Assembly: GCA_041649755.1 (NCBI GenBank)
Contig: JBAZMK010000001.1
Location: 62,001-126,000, forward strand
Reading direction: 5' to 3'
DNA length: 64,000 bases
Source of the DNA: JAGVXH01 sp041649755
GTDB lineage: Archaea > Nanobdellota > Nanobdellia > Pacearchaeales > GW2011-AR1
Numbering within the stretch: position 1 is the stretch's first letter; every line of letters begins with the position of its first letter. Of this stretch, positions 1 through 9,401 are shown piece after piece. The notes below the pieces were generated by a model. That model did not search any database. It was not told the DNA's origin and saw nothing but the letters and a program-made list of their open reading frames with translations. The position numbers and the translations under genes were made by a program.

Positions 1-1
1 A

Positions 2-697
2 GTTACAGAACCTTTAGAGAACTCCCCTCCTAAAGTAAAAATAGTCTCTCCATCAAAAGATTCTAAATTTGAATTAGGGGAAACCATTAGCTTTATCGCG
101 GAGTTTGAAGATGAAGATGATGATTTAAGGGCTATTTGGGACTTTGGTGATGGGAAGCCTACAATAACCAGAAATAATTGTCTTACAACAGGGAATTGTA
201 ATGTGGATTACACCTACTCAGAAAGTCAGGCGGCTTATGTTATTACGGTTCTTGTTGAGGAAATGGGACGAACAGGAACTGCTAAAAACTACACAAGAGT
301 TTTAGTATATGACGAAAACCTTAACCTTTTCTCAATAATTGATGAGCCCGAGTTTGGCAAGAGATTTGATGAAAAGAGTATGATTAGTTTTGATGCAAGT
401 AATAGTTTTGCATCTAACTGTACAACATTGAGTACTTGTAACTTTCCAAGCCCTCCTACTGGAGAGAGCGCCATAACAAATTGTTATAGTGTGGGAGGTC
501 TTCATTGTTATGACTACCCTAAAGAGTGGATTAATGATTACTATGACCTCTATTTTAACTGGACCTTCAGTGAGGGTGAGCCAAGGTCTGGAAGTTGGTC
601 TGCAGACTATGGTCGGGTTGTAGAGTTCAGTAAGCTGTTTATACAACCAAAATCTGAGAATCATTGGGCTAAATTGAGGTTGGGTTTTGATATATGA
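2..697 (+). CDS. PKD-domain surface protein, 5' end outside the window
   Basis: The frame is open from the left edge, so the N-terminus is missing and about 231 C-terminal residues remain. A PKD-type beta-sandwich core is visible early (WDFGDGKP near residue 46), the hallmark of PKD repeats in secreted adhesins and proteases. The rest is rich in Asn, Ser, Tyr and paired cysteines, as in exported proteins, with no transmembrane anchor at the C-terminus. The stop overlaps the next start (ATGA), so the two are translationally coupled in one surface-protein operon. The ligand cannot be inferred. Confidence 0.8.
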   Translation, partial: VTEPLENSPPKVKIVSPSKDSKFELGETISFIAEFEDEDDDLRAIWDFGDGKPTITRNNCLTTGNCNVDYTYSESQAAYVITVLVEEMGRTGTAKNYTRVLVYDENLNLFSIIDEPEFGKRFDEKSMISFDASNSFASNCTTLSTCNFPSPPTGESAITNCYSVGGLHCYDYPKEWINDYYDLYFNWTFSEGEPRSGSWSADYGRVVEFSKLFIQPKSENHWAKLRLGFDI

Positions 698-1470
698 TAA
701 GAAAAATTTTTATTTTTAATTTGTTCTTGATTTTGCTCGGCTTAGCTAGTGCAGATATAATATGGGGTGAAGAATCTTCGGTTCCATTCTATATCTCTTC
801 AGGGAGTTATTTTTGTATTGATGGAAATTACTGGGGGGTTTATGATATTGAAGATAACCTCATTAGAACAGACAGTCTTTTAGATTGTTACAACCCCAGT
901 GGATATCACAGAACCTGTTGCCCATCTCCAACTCATACCTGCGATATTTCTTCAGGAATTTGTGTAGCTGAACCAATTTATTTGTGCGGGCAATATGAAG
1001 ATGAAGAAAGTTGTGAGAATGCAAATTATGATATTGGTGAAAAAAGTGTAGAGGAGATTGTAGGGAAAACTTCTTTTTGTGGAACACAAAGAGTTTATTC
1101 TGAAGATGAGGATTGTATAGAGTATATTAGCGATTGCAGATGTGAATGGGACAACGGGAAATGTGATTCGGTTTACGATTCTCTGGTCATATGCCCTGAC
1201 GGAACAATTCCTTCAGGAGAGTGTTCTTTTTCATTTTTAGAAGTTATAGATGAATGTGAAACAGAAGGTTATCTTACTTATATTACTGAAGCGGTATGGG
1301 GTGGAGTAAATGATTCTTCAATATTGGGTTTTGAAGATTGTGCTGATAAAGAAGACCACGCAGATTGCGGAACTCCACTTTTAAAACTCCCTGGATTTAG
1401 TGTTTTTGCCATTATAATTTCATTAGCCCTAATATTTGTAATATATTATTTTAGAAAAAAGATTTTTTAG
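694..1470 (+). CDS. cysteine-rich exported protein with PGF-type C-terminal tail (paralogue 1)
   Basis: 258 residues. An N-terminal hydrophobic signal peptide ending near residue 20 is followed by a cysteine-rich ectodomain with many Cys pairs (YNPSGYHRTCCPSP, CRCEWDNGKC). The C-terminus has a short linker, LPGFSVFA, about 18 hydrophobic residues, then RKK. That PGF plus hydrophobic plus basic tail resembles archaeal PGF-CTERM sorting signals processed by archaeosortase; the link is inferred and no archaeosortase is in the window. The next gene is a clear paralogue with the same tail. Start overlaps the upstream stop. Confidence 0.8.
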   Translation: MIRKIFIFNLFLILLGLASADIIWGEESSVPFYISSGSYFCIDGNYWGVYDIEDNLIRTDSLLDCYNPSGYHRTCCPSPTHTCDISSGICVAEPIYLCGQYEDEESCENANYDIGEKSVEEIVGKTSFCGTQRVYSEDEDCIEYISDCRCEWDNGKCDSVYDSLVICPDGTIPSGECSFSFLEVIDECETEGYLTYITEAVWGGVNDSSILGFEDCADKEDHADCGTPLLKLPGFSVFAIIISLALIFVIYYFRKKIF

Positions 1471-1480
1471 AAACCTAATA

Positions 1481-1490
1481 TTTATAAATA
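1481..1490 (+). promoter_or_regulatory. TATA box of the second cysteine-rich protein
   Basis: TTTATAAATA is centred about 25 nt before the ATG at 1510, the spacing expected for a leaderless archaeal transcript. It shows this gene can be transcribed separately from its paralogue. Confidence 0.65.
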
Positions 1491-1509
1491 TCAATTTCCT
1501 GAATAATAG

Positions 1510-2337
1510 ATGAAGGTGATGTTTTTTTTGTTGTCGTTGTTAATTTTAGTTGCGTTTGTTAGCGCAGAGAGTAAGTCTTTTACAGAAGTAGAATTTAATA
1601 TTCTTGGTTGCAGTAATGGTCTTGCTATAGGTACCTGTTCTACTGACGGAGGATTCTACTGCCATGATAATGGAACTCTTTACGATACTGGGACTAGTGG
1701 TTTTGCGTGTAGTTATTGCTGTCCTTTAGGGACTTATTGTACTTCTGAGGGGTGTAGGCAATTTTTAGTTAACTGCTCTGCAATAGGAAGTTCTCCTCAA
1801 TGTCAAAGCCAAGGTTGTTTCTGGTTAGATGACTCGTGTGAATATAATCCTTATGAGTATGGATGCAGTGTATATTCAGATCAGACTTCCTGTAATAATG
1901 ATGAATTCGGATTGGGTCAAAGGGGTATCGGAACAGAAGAGTGTGAAAAAGGATTTTATATTGATTCTTGTCATCAGAATATCTCTTTTGTGGTGAATAA
2001 GTGTGCTTGTGAGTGGAATGCAGGCAGATGTGAATTAATTAGGGAAGTTAAAGAGGAAATTTATTCTGTTAACCCAATAGAGTATAAATGTCGAGAGTAT
2101 TTGGATGTCGGAGAGTGCGAGAATTATGTAAGAACTGTCGGTATTACTGCAGTGTTAGATGATATTTGGGGGAGTTTTAGTAACGAAACCTGTTTGATAT
2201 CTGAAATTCCATGCAGTGACAGAACTTATATGGTTTCGTGCGGGAGACCTTTTTTACAACTTCCTGGATTTAGTGTTTTTGCTTTAATAGTGTCTCTCTT
2301 TTTAATCGTCGGATTATCTTTAATAAAAAAGAATTGA
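1510..2337 (+). CDS. cysteine-rich exported protein with PGF-type C-terminal tail (paralogue 2)
   Basis: 275 residues, with signal peptide at residues 1-20 and a Cys-rich ectodomain. It shares with the preceding gene the pattern CGxPxLxLPGFSVFA before a C-terminal hydrophobic segment and a lysine-rich end, and the CACEWNAGRCE / CRCEWDNGKC motif. The pair looks like a tandem duplication. Probably membrane-anchored or sortase-processed on the cell surface. Function unknown. Own TATA box 25 nt upstream. Confidence 0.8.
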   Translation: MKVMFFLLSLLILVAFVSAESKSFTEVEFNILGCSNGLAIGTCSTDGGFYCHDNGTLYDTGTSGFACSYCCPLGTYCTSEGCRQFLVNCSAIGSSPQCQSQGCFWLDDSCEYNPYEYGCSVYSDQTSCNNDEFGLGQRGIGTEECEKGFYIDSCHQNISFVVNKCACEWNAGRCELIREVKEEIYSVNPIEYKCREYLDVGECENYVRTVGITAVLDDIWGSFSNETCLISEIPCSDRTYMVSCGRPFLQLPGFSVFALIVSLFLIVGLSLIKKN

Positions 2338-2341
2338 GAAA

Positions 2342-2351
2342 ATTTATAAAG
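2342..2351 (+). promoter_or_regulatory. TATA box of the 881-residue surface protein
   Basis: ATTTATAAAG lies about 25 nt before the ATG at 2372, consistent with leaderless transcription of the large PKD membrane protein. Confidence 0.6.
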
Positions 2352-2371
2352 GATTTAAGGTATAATATCTT

Positions 2372-5017
2372 ATGAAAAAAGAGTTGTTATTTTTAGGCTT
2401 TTTAATCCTGATTGGATTTTCTATGGCTTCTATCTCTGTTAATAACTATACATTTAAAGATTCTTATGTTTCTGGGGATACTATTTCTGGGAAAATTAAT
2501 CTAACTCTCCGTAATGAAGAAATTAACATAAAATTAACTTCAAGTGAAGATGATGAGATTACTCTTGGAAATTTTTTAGAAGTCAATAATGCAGATTACA
2601 CCTGCTCTCCAAAGGATTGTTCTGATGATTACAAAACATTATCTGGTTCAACAAGCAAAGATTTTAGCAAAGATTTCGATGATGTTTATGCAGGATTCAT
2701 TTTATTTGGAGATGATGTAGAGGTTACGGGACTTGATTTCTCAATTGAAAGCGATTTTTATTCAACTATTGAGAATCCATTGAGAGTTGAGTTTTTTGAA
2801 GAGTATGAATGGAAATTTAATAAGTTTTCATTGGATAAATTTACCCCGGAGGATAGTGGCTGTTTTAACGGAGAGGTTTCTACTGCTGGACCTTTAATAA
2901 GGACTTCCACATACTGTGAATTAATTTATCTATCTGAAACAAATTCTGTTTTTGCAGGGGCTAAAGTAGATAATGGAGATAGCAAGAGTCTTAAGATGTC
3001 TATTTACACCGAACAAGGGCATTTTTTAGGAGATTGCTCTTTTAATCCTATTGTTGAAGAAGGGTGCAAGATAAACATCGGGGAGATTTTTTCTTCAGGA
3101 AAATATCAAATTTGTGTGGGTTCGGAGACCAATACAAATTATAAAATCTATGAGGAAACTGAGGAACCTACATGTGGTTTTGTACATTCTTCTGGACCTT
3201 CTTCAAGTACGAAAGATTACGGAATATTTGCAAAAACTGCCCAATATGCAGACTCGGAGAATTTTAGCTCATATGACATCAATTTTGAAGATTATATTTC
3301 TGGTGCGAATTATATAATTAACAAGAAATATGAAGGAGATTGCTCTGACGGATGTATTTTACCATTGAGAATTTCTGGTATCCCCCAGACAATTAAAATT
3401 TCTAATATCGCTTTAGATTATCTTAAAGATAACGAAGATTATGTTGAAAACAAAATTTACGAACTTGAAATTATTCCCGCACAAGTTAATTTTAATGGAA
3501 GTCTTGATTTAAGCAAAACAGATTTTCAAATAAAAAATGAAGGAGTATATCGTCTTTATTTAGGAGGCAAGGAAATTTTAGAAGAAGATGTTGTCCTTTT
3601 ACCTGCTCCAGAGATTATCTCTTTTTTTCCAACAAATCCTCCTGCAGGAATCCCTGTAACATTTTATCTTAGGGTCGCATTTAGTGGTTCGTATAATAAT
3701 TTAGAGTATCGCTGGAATTTTGGTGATGGAAAGATTTTGAAAACTAATAAAGGAAAGATTACCTATACTTTTCCAGAGATAAAAGACTATGATGTCTCAG
3801 TAGAAGTCTCTTCTGGAGGGAATCTGTCTTCTAAAAAGAATTTTTCAGTTAGTGCCATAAGTCCAGAAGATGCTATAGACTATTCAATTAATCAAAGAAA
3901 AAACTCTCTTGAACAAATAAACTCTTATTTCAACAAGATTTCTGATTGGTACAGGGACTCTTTAAGGAAGGAATTAAATATATCTTTTTACGAACAAAAT
4001 TTGCTGAGGCTTGAAGAAGATAGAGAAGACGCAAAAACAGATGAAGACTTTCTTAGAATAGCCAATGAGATTTATTCTATGGATTTCTTCAGCAGTATTT
4101 ACACCGAAAGCAGAATTATCCCCGCAATTTTAACTTCTCGGTCTGAAGTTAATGCAAATGCAGTAGCGTCATTTTTTGAGGAGAGCAACCCTTCTAATCC
4201 AGGTGGTTATGTTGGTCAAATCCTGACTTGGCAAAGAGAGAATATCGATGCGAGGGTAGGCTACAAGAAAATTATCTTTTTGAGAGAAAGTGGCGACGAA
4301 GAAATATTTAGGCACTATAATCTTAATTTAAAGTCAAATAGTGATGAAGAAAGTTATTTTGTTATTAATGCGCCCAAAGAGAGTTTGTATTTTAAAGAAA
4401 ATTCTTTAGTGAAGAGCTCTGATGGTTCTTCTGGGATTCTAATAGGGAGCAATGAGAGAAAAGTGATTGAGTTTTATTCTCTAAATCCTGAAGAAACTTC
4501 TTTTTTTGTTTCTCCGAGGCTGAGTTCCATGATTCTTGAAGAGGATATAGACGAAAATTGTAATTTTAATTTAGTATGTGAACCTGAGTTTGGAGAAGAT
4601 TGGGAAAATTGCAGAAGTGACTGCAAACCAAAATCGCGTGCTCTATTCTATGTGATTATTGTTTTTTTGATTATGTTAGTGATATATGTTTTTTTACAAT
4701 TATGGTATAAAAAACATTATGAAATTTATCTTTTTGGAGATGACCGAAGCCAGATTTATAATCTTCTGATGTATGTTGCGAACTCCCGTGCCAGAGGAAT
4801 AAAAGACGGAGAAATCGTTAAATCACTTAAAAATCAGGGATGGAATTCTGAGAAAGTTAATTATATAATGAAAAAATCTTACGGCAAGAATGTTGGTTTG
4901 ATTGAGATAATTCCTTTCAGCAAGATTTCTGCATTTTTGAGAAATAGAGAGGCAAAAAATAATTTAAATAATCCAAATAGAGTAGTTGAGTTTCATCCGA
5001 GAAACTTTGGGCAGTAG
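2372..5017 (+). CDS. large membrane-anchored PKD-domain surface protein
   Basis: 881 residues. Signal peptide at 1-20, a long Ser/Asp/Asn-rich extracellular region, one PKD module near residue 445 (RWNFGDGK), a helical stretch around 500-600, then a Cys motif (CNFNLVCEPEF) just before a transmembrane segment at about 757-780. Unusually, about 100 residues remain inside the cell, a basic helical domain (GIKDGEIVKSLKNQGWN). A similar short helical motif (EEIKDSLINSGYEREQVN) occurs in the protein at 50947, so this may be a small recurring domain. A surface sensor or adhesin is plausible; the ligand is unknown. Confidence 0.8.
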   Translation: MKKELLFLGFLILIGFSMASISVNNYTFKDSYVSGDTISGKINLTLRNEEINIKLTSSEDDEITLGNFLEVNNADYTCSPKDCSDDYKTLSGSTSKDFSKDFDDVYAGFILFGDDVEVTGLDFSIESDFYSTIENPLRVEFFEEYEWKFNKFSLDKFTPEDSGCFNGEVSTAGPLIRTSTYCELIYLSETNSVFAGAKVDNGDSKSLKMSIYTEQGHFLGDCSFNPIVEEGCKINIGEIFSSGKYQICVGSETNTNYKIYEETEEPTCGFVHSSGPSSSTKDYGIFAKTAQYADSENFSSYDINFEDYISGANYIINKKYEGDCSDGCILPLRISGIPQTIKISNIALDYLKDNEDYVENKIYELEIIPAQVNFNGSLDLSKTDFQIKNEGVYRLYLGGKEILEEDVVLLPAPEIISFFPTNPPAGIPVTFYLRVAFSGSYNNLEYRWNFGDGKILKTNKGKITYTFPEIKDYDVSVEVSSGGNLSSKKNFSVSAISPEDAIDYSINQRKNSLEQINSYFNKISDWYRDSLRKELNISFYEQNLLRLEEDREDAKTDEDFLRIANEIYSMDFFSSIYTESRIIPAILTSRSEVNANAVASFFEESNPSNPGGYVGQILTWQRENIDARVGYKKIIFLRESGDEEIFRHYNLNLKSNSDEESYFVINAPKESLYFKENSLVKSSDGSSGILIGSNERKVIEFYSLNPEETSFFVSPRLSSMILEEDIDENCNFNLVCEPEFGEDWENCRSDCKPKSRALFYVIIVFLIMLVIYVFLQLWYKKHYEIYLFGDDRSQIYNLLMYVANSRARGIKDGEIVKSLKNQGWNSEKVNYIMKKSYGKNVGLIEIIPFSKISAFLRNREAKNNLNNPNRVVEFHPRNFGQ

Positions 5018-5027
5018 GCTAGTAAAC

Positions 5028-5036
5028 TTTATAAAG
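5028..5036 (+). promoter_or_regulatory. TATA box of EF2
   Basis: TTTATAAAG is centred 25 nt upstream of ATG 5057. This favours ATG 5057 over the in-frame TTG at 5051 as the start. Confidence 0.65.
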
Positions 5037-5056
5037 CATTTTTTCAATAATTGTTA

Positions 5057-7228
5057 ATGGCTGAAGATATGACTGTAAAGGTTAAGAAACTACAAAAAGA
5101 CCCGACTCACATTCGTAATATTGCTATTTGCGCCCATATTGACCATGGTAAGACTACTTTTTCTGATAATCTGTTAGCAGGGGCAGGAATGCTTTCTGCC
5201 GAACTTGCCGGTAAGCAGTGTGCATTAGACTTTCATGAAGATGAGGCGGCGAGGGGGATAACAATAGATTCTGCCAGTGTTTCGATGATTCATAAATTTG
5301 ATAATGAAGACTATTTAATTAACCTAATTGATACTCCTGGTCACGTAGATTTTGGAGGAGATGTTACGAGAGCTATGAGGGCGGTTGATGGTGCGATTGT
5401 TCTTTGCTGTGCAAGTGAAGGAATAATGCCTCAGACAGAAACTGTTTTAAGACAGGCTTTGAAAGAGAGAGTAAAACCAGTTTTATTTATTAACAAAGTG
5501 GACAGATTAATTAGAGAAGTAAAACTAACCCCTGAAGAGATGCAAAAGAGATTTATTGATATAATTAATAATGTTAATAAGCTCATATTAAATATTGCTG
5601 AAGAAGAATATGGTTCAAAATGGCGGGTTAGTGTTAATGAGGGGAGCGTGGCTTTTGGTTCGGCGTTTCATAACTGGGCATTGAGTATTCCTTATATGAA
5701 AAAGAAAGGAATTAGCTTTAAAGAGATAATTGATGCTTACGAATCTGGGGGGGAGAATTATAAAGAACTCGCGAAAAAGGCTCCTATTCACGAAGTCGTT
5801 TTAAATATGGTTATAAGAAACCACCCTAATCCTAAAGAAGCACAGGATTATAGAATCCCTAAGATATGGCACGGAGATGCTGATAGTTCTATTGGAAAGG
5901 ATTTAAGGTCTTGCAATCCTGATGGAGAGGTTGCTTTTGTCCCTATTAAAATTGTAATTGATCCCCATGCTGGGGAGGTTGCTGCGGGAAGACTATTCTC
6001 GGGAAAAATAAAACAAGGAGATGAACTCCATATGAACATTGCTAATAGAACTGTTAGGGTCCAGCAAGTTTCGGTTTATAAAGGGGCTCAGAGAGTTCAG
6101 CTTGATGAAGTCATAGCAGGAAATATTGTAGGAATTGTCGGCTTAAGAGATGTTGTTGTTGGAGAGACTGTCTCTAAAAATCCGATTGAGCCTTTTGATG
6201 CGATTACTCATCTTTTTGAGCCAGTTGTTACAAAATCTATTACTGCAAAGAGGACTGCAGATTTGTCTAAATTAATTGAGGTTTTAAGGCAGGTTGGAAA
6301 GGAAGACCCGAGCCTTAGAATAGAAATCAACGAGGAAACAGGGGAGTCTCTTATGTCTGGTATGGGGGAACTTCATTTAGAGATTATTGAAAACAGAATA
6401 AAAACAGAGAAAGGATTGGAAGTTGAGATGGGTCCGCCAATTGTTGTGTTTAGGGAGTCTGTTGTTAAGAAAAGCGAGCCTGCAGAAGGAAGATCTCCTA
6501 ATAAGCATAATACTTTTTACCTTACTGTTGAACCTTTGGAAGATAAGATTTCGGAAGCAATTGCTGAGGGGAAGCTTCCTGAAGGGAGAATAAAAAAGAA
6601 AGATAAAACCTTAGACGAAACGTTAGTAAAACTTGGAATTACTAGAGAAGAAGCACAGCAGTATAGGGATATTTTTCACGGGAATGTTTTTTTAGATAAG
6701 ACGAAGGGAGAGGTTCATATTGGTGAAGTAATCGAACTTGTTTTGGACTCTTTTGAGGAAGTTATGAAGGCTGGTCCTTTGGCACGGGAACCTTGTTTGA
6801 GACTAAAAGTTTCTTTGGTTGACCTTAAACTTCACGAAGATGCAATACACAGGGGTCCTGCACAGGTTTATCCTGCTATTAGGGAATCTGTTAGAGAGGC
6901 TTTCGCTAAAGCGGTCCCAGCAATTTTTGAGCCTGTTCAGGTTCATCAGATTGAAGCACCAAACAATTTTATGGGGGCTGTTACATCGCTTATTTCTTCA
7001 AAGAGAGGAAATTTAATTGATGTAAATCAGGATGCGGCAATGGTTACTATAAAAGCAGAGATTCCTGTCCAGGAGATGATTGGCTGGACCAGTGACCTTA
7101 GAAGTGCTACTGAGGGGCGAGGGGTTTCCAGTTTAGTTAGTCAGACTTTCAAGAAACTACCTAATGAACTTCAGACAAAGATAATAAGGCAGGTCAGAGA
7201 TAGGAAAGGTTTGGCAGAAAATCAGTAA
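5057..7228 (+). CDS. fusA: elongation factor 2 (aEF-2)
   Basis: Ribosomal translocation GTPase, 723 residues, full family length. GTP-binding motifs are AHIDHGKTT (P-loop), DTPGHVDF (G3) and NKVDR (G4). Domains II to V follow, including the late DAIHRGPAQ motif whose His is the diphthamide site in archaeal and eukaryotic EF2, so the usual diphthamide modification is expected. I chose the ATG at 5057 because of the TATA box position. The stop overlaps the convergent downstream gene by 7 nt. Confidence 0.97.
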   Translation: MAEDMTVKVKKLQKDPTHIRNIAICAHIDHGKTTFSDNLLAGAGMLSAELAGKQCALDFHEDEAARGITIDSASVSMIHKFDNEDYLINLIDTPGHVDFGGDVTRAMRAVDGAIVLCCASEGIMPQTETVLRQALKERVKPVLFINKVDRLIREVKLTPEEMQKRFIDIINNVNKLILNIAEEEYGSKWRVSVNEGSVAFGSAFHNWALSIPYMKKKGISFKEIIDAYESGGENYKELAKKAPIHEVVLNMVIRNHPNPKEAQDYRIPKIWHGDADSSIGKDLRSCNPDGEVAFVPIKIVIDPHAGEVAAGRLFSGKIKQGDELHMNIANRTVRVQQVSVYKGAQRVQLDEVIAGNIVGIVGLRDVVVGETVSKNPIEPFDAITHLFEPVVTKSITAKRTADLSKLIEVLRQVGKEDPSLRIEINEETGESLMSGMGELHLEIIENRIKTEKGLEVEMGPPIVVFRESVVKKSEPAEGRSPNKHNTFYLTVEPLEDKISEAIAEGKLPEGRIKKKDKTLDETLVKLGITREEAQQYRDIFHGNVFLDKTKGEVHIGEVIELVLDSFEEVMKAGPLAREPCLRLKVSLVDLKLHEDAIHRGPAQVYPAIRESVREAFAKAVPAIFEPVQVHQIEAPNNFMGAVTSLISSKRGNLIDVNQDAAMVTIKAEIPVQEMIGWTSDLRSATEGRGVSSLVSQTFKKLPNELQTKIIRQVRDRKGLAENQ

Positions 7229-7857
7229 CTTAATCCTTTTTTCTTTGCGCAACTTGCACAAATTAAGTGTGTATCTTCTAAAGACATATAATACCTGTTC
7301 CCTTCCTCTAAAATATCATTGAATCTTGCCCAGCCTTCTTCTACGGTTAATTCCCCTTCTACAACTTCTTCAGGTATTTTTTCGGCTTCTTCCAGAATAT
7401 GTGCCCGTTTTTGCCACATCTTTGCGTGGTAGAGATTTGGTTTTGCTGAACGGGAAATTTTTGCTCCACAAAGGAAACATTTATTTTGTTTCAGAAGAAG
7501 CTCTTGCTCTCTTTCTGTCCAACGACGCTGGAAATCTACATCTTGAATTAAGTTTTTGTAATTAGCTACTCCTCCAAATCTAAAGAACTTTAGATTAACA
7601 TTTCCGTTTGGGGACAGGATTACCTCACCAATTTTTTTAGTGTATCTCCAAATAATAAATTTTTTCTCTTTTCTTGGGGTTGTTACTGGACGACCTATTC
7701 TAAAAGATTTTGAGCCAAGAATGATTTTACCTATTTGGACGGGGACTTTCTCCCTATTTTTTTGCTTCTTCTCCCTATTTTTTTGCTTTTCTCTCCTATC
7801 TTTTTTAGAGATATAACCTGGTTCACCTGGGAGAATATCGGGGGTTTTTATTACCAT
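7222..7857 (-). CDS. conserved zinc-finger protein with basic N-terminus
   Basis: 211 residues. The N-terminus carries a lysine-rich low-complexity stretch (repeats of KNREK), followed by a beta-rich middle. The C-terminal half has two CxxC pairs (CFLC near residue 130 and CASC near the end) separated by about 70 residues, an arrangement that would bind one zinc, as in HNH-like or ribosome-associated zinc proteins. No catalytic motif is certain. The basic tail suggests nucleic-acid or ribosome contact. It ends inside the last codons of EF2 on the opposite strand. Confidence 0.75.
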   Translation of the reverse strand: MVIKTPDILPGEPGYISKKDRREKQKNREKKQKNREKVPVQIGKIILGSKSFRIGRPVTTPRKEKKFIIWRYTKKIGEVILSPNGNVNLKFFRFGGVANYKNLIQDVDFQRRWTEREQELLLKQNKCFLCGAKISRSAKPNLYHAKMWQKRAHILEEAEKIPEEVVEGELTVEEGWARFNDILEEGNRYYMSLEDTHLICASCAKKKGLSY

Positions 7858-7901
7858 AATCTCACTAAGAAAAGACGGTTTAAAAAATTGTTGTTCGGAA
7901 A

Positions 7902-7911
7902 ATATATAAAT
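7902..7911 (+). promoter_or_regulatory. TATA box of lysS
   Basis: ATATATAAAT sits about 25 nt before ATG 7932, supporting that start over the in-frame TTG at 7926. Confidence 0.6.
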
Positions 7912-7931
7912 AGGGTTTATCTTGTTTGATT

Positions 7932-9398
7932 ATGGCAGGAAGAAAAGAGCAGATTGTTGGTGAGAGATTGAGAAAAATTGGTGAGTTAAAAATTTCTGGA
8001 ACTAATCCTTATCCGCAGAGATTTGAGAAAAAAAATATGATTAGTGAGTGTTTTAAGATTGATAAGAAAGTTAAAACTGCCGGGAGATTAGTTAGTAAGA
8101 GAGATATTGGGAAGATTATTTTTTCAAAGATTCAGGACGAGTCGGGTTCTATTCAAGTTGTTTTGCAGGAAGGCAAGACTAAACAAGAATTTATTGATTT
8201 TTTTAAAAGTTATATAGATTTAGGAGATATTGTTGGGGTTTCAGGAAAAGTGATTAAGACAAAGACGGGGGAGATTTCAATTCTTTGCGAGAAACTTGAA
8301 CTTTTGAGTAAGTCAGTTTTACCTTTGCCTGAAAAGTGGCACGGACTTCAGGAAAAAGAAGACAGATATAGGAAAAGGTATCTGGATATGATTGTTAATC
8401 CAGAAGTTTTGGAGGTTTTTAAGAAGAAAAGTGTGATTATTGATACAATTAGAGGTTATCTGAAAAAAAATAATTTTACAGAGGTTGAGACGCCGAATTT
8501 GCAGGCAATTTACGGGGGGGCGAGTGCAGAACCTTTTAGAACTCATTTGAATGCTCTTGATATGGATTTATTCCTTTCAATTTCTCCAGAACTTTATCTG
8601 AAAAGACTTATTGTCGGGGGGTTTGATAGGGTTTTTACAATTTCAAAGAACTTTAGGAATGAAGGAATTGATGCTACTCACAATCCTGAGTTTACAATGA
8701 TGGAATTTTATTGTGCTTATTCAAATTATGAAAAACTTATGGTTATGACAGAAGAGATGCTGAAACTTATTTTTAAGAATTTGAAAATAAAGGAAGAAAT
8801 TAAATCAGGAGAGAAGTTAATTAAATTTAAGTTTCCGATAAAAAGGGTCAGGTTTTGGGATTTAATTCTTGAAAAGACGGGAATTGACCTTGAGAAAATG
8901 AGCGATTTTGATTCGCTTAAAGAAGAGATTGAAAGAAAGGGGATAAAGGGGGTTGATATTTCAGGGTGCAAACATTACGGAGCTTTGCTTGATGAACTTT
9001 ATAAAAGGGTTGTAAGACCGAGCATCGTTGAGCCTATTTTCCTTACTCATTACCCTGTTGAGATGATTGCTCTTGCGAAAAGAAATGAAGAAAATCCCAG
9101 ACTCATTAATACTTTTCAATTAATTGTTGACGGGGCGGAGCTTGTTAAGGCTTATGACGAGTTGAATGACCCTTTTGACCAAGAGAAGCGTTTAAAGGAG
9201 CAGGCCGATTTGCTTTGCGAAGGCGACAGGGAAGCAATGCCTATGGACATTGATTTTATTGAAGCTTTGAAAACGGGAATGCCTCCGACAGCAGGTTATG
9301 GTATGGGGATTGACAGAATTGCAATTTTGCTGACCGAACAAGAGTCTATAAGAGATGTTATTCCTTTCCCTTTTATGAAGCCTGAGGTTGAAGATTGA
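7932..9398 (+). CDS. lysS: lysyl-tRNA synthetase, class II
   Basis: Charges tRNA-Lys with lysine. 488 residues, normal for class II LysRS. An N-terminal OB-fold anticodon-binding domain (KTAGRLVSKRDIGK near residue 50) precedes the class II catalytic core, with motif 2 (FRNEGIDATHNPEFTMMEFY) and motif 3 (GYGMGIDRIAILLT). Many archaea use the unrelated class I LysRS, so the bacterial/eukaryotic class II form is a lineage marker. A histone-fold mini gene starts 3 nt after its stop and is probably co-transcribed. Confidence 0.97.
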   Translation: MAGRKEQIVGERLRKIGELKISGTNPYPQRFEKKNMISECFKIDKKVKTAGRLVSKRDIGKIIFSKIQDESGSIQVVLQEGKTKQEFIDFFKSYIDLGDIVGVSGKVIKTKTGEISILCEKLELLSKSVLPLPEKWHGLQEKEDRYRKRYLDMIVNPEVLEVFKKKSVIIDTIRGYLKKNNFTEVETPNLQAIYGGASAEPFRTHLNALDMDLFLSISPELYLKRLIVGGFDRVFTISKNFRNEGIDATHNPEFTMMEFYCAYSNYEKLMVMTEEMLKLIFKNLKIKEEIKSGEKLIKFKFPIKRVRFWDLILEKTGIDLEKMSDFDSLKEEIERKGIKGVDISGCKHYGALLDELYKRVVRPSIVEPIFLTHYPVEMIALAKRNEENPRLINTFQLIVDGAELVKAYDELNDPFDQEKRLKEQADLLCEGDREAMPMDIDFIEALKTGMPPTAGYGMGIDRIAILLTEQESIRDVIPFPFMKPEVED

Positions 9399-9401
9399 AA
9401 T

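Noticed and set aside
5051..5056. TTG start for EF2
   Set aside because: ATG 5057 is 25 nt from the TATA box and matches family starts, so the two extra codons are not needed. Similar TTG extensions were rejected for lysS (7926), L15e (30151) and the Fe-S regulator (23707).
7740..7810. Repeat in the basic N-terminus (KNREK units) as a CRISPR-like or mobile repeat
   Set aside because: Short, imperfect and in frame in one coding gene; a low-complexity peptide repeat explains it. No CRISPR array, insertion sequence or replication origin was found anywhere in the window.
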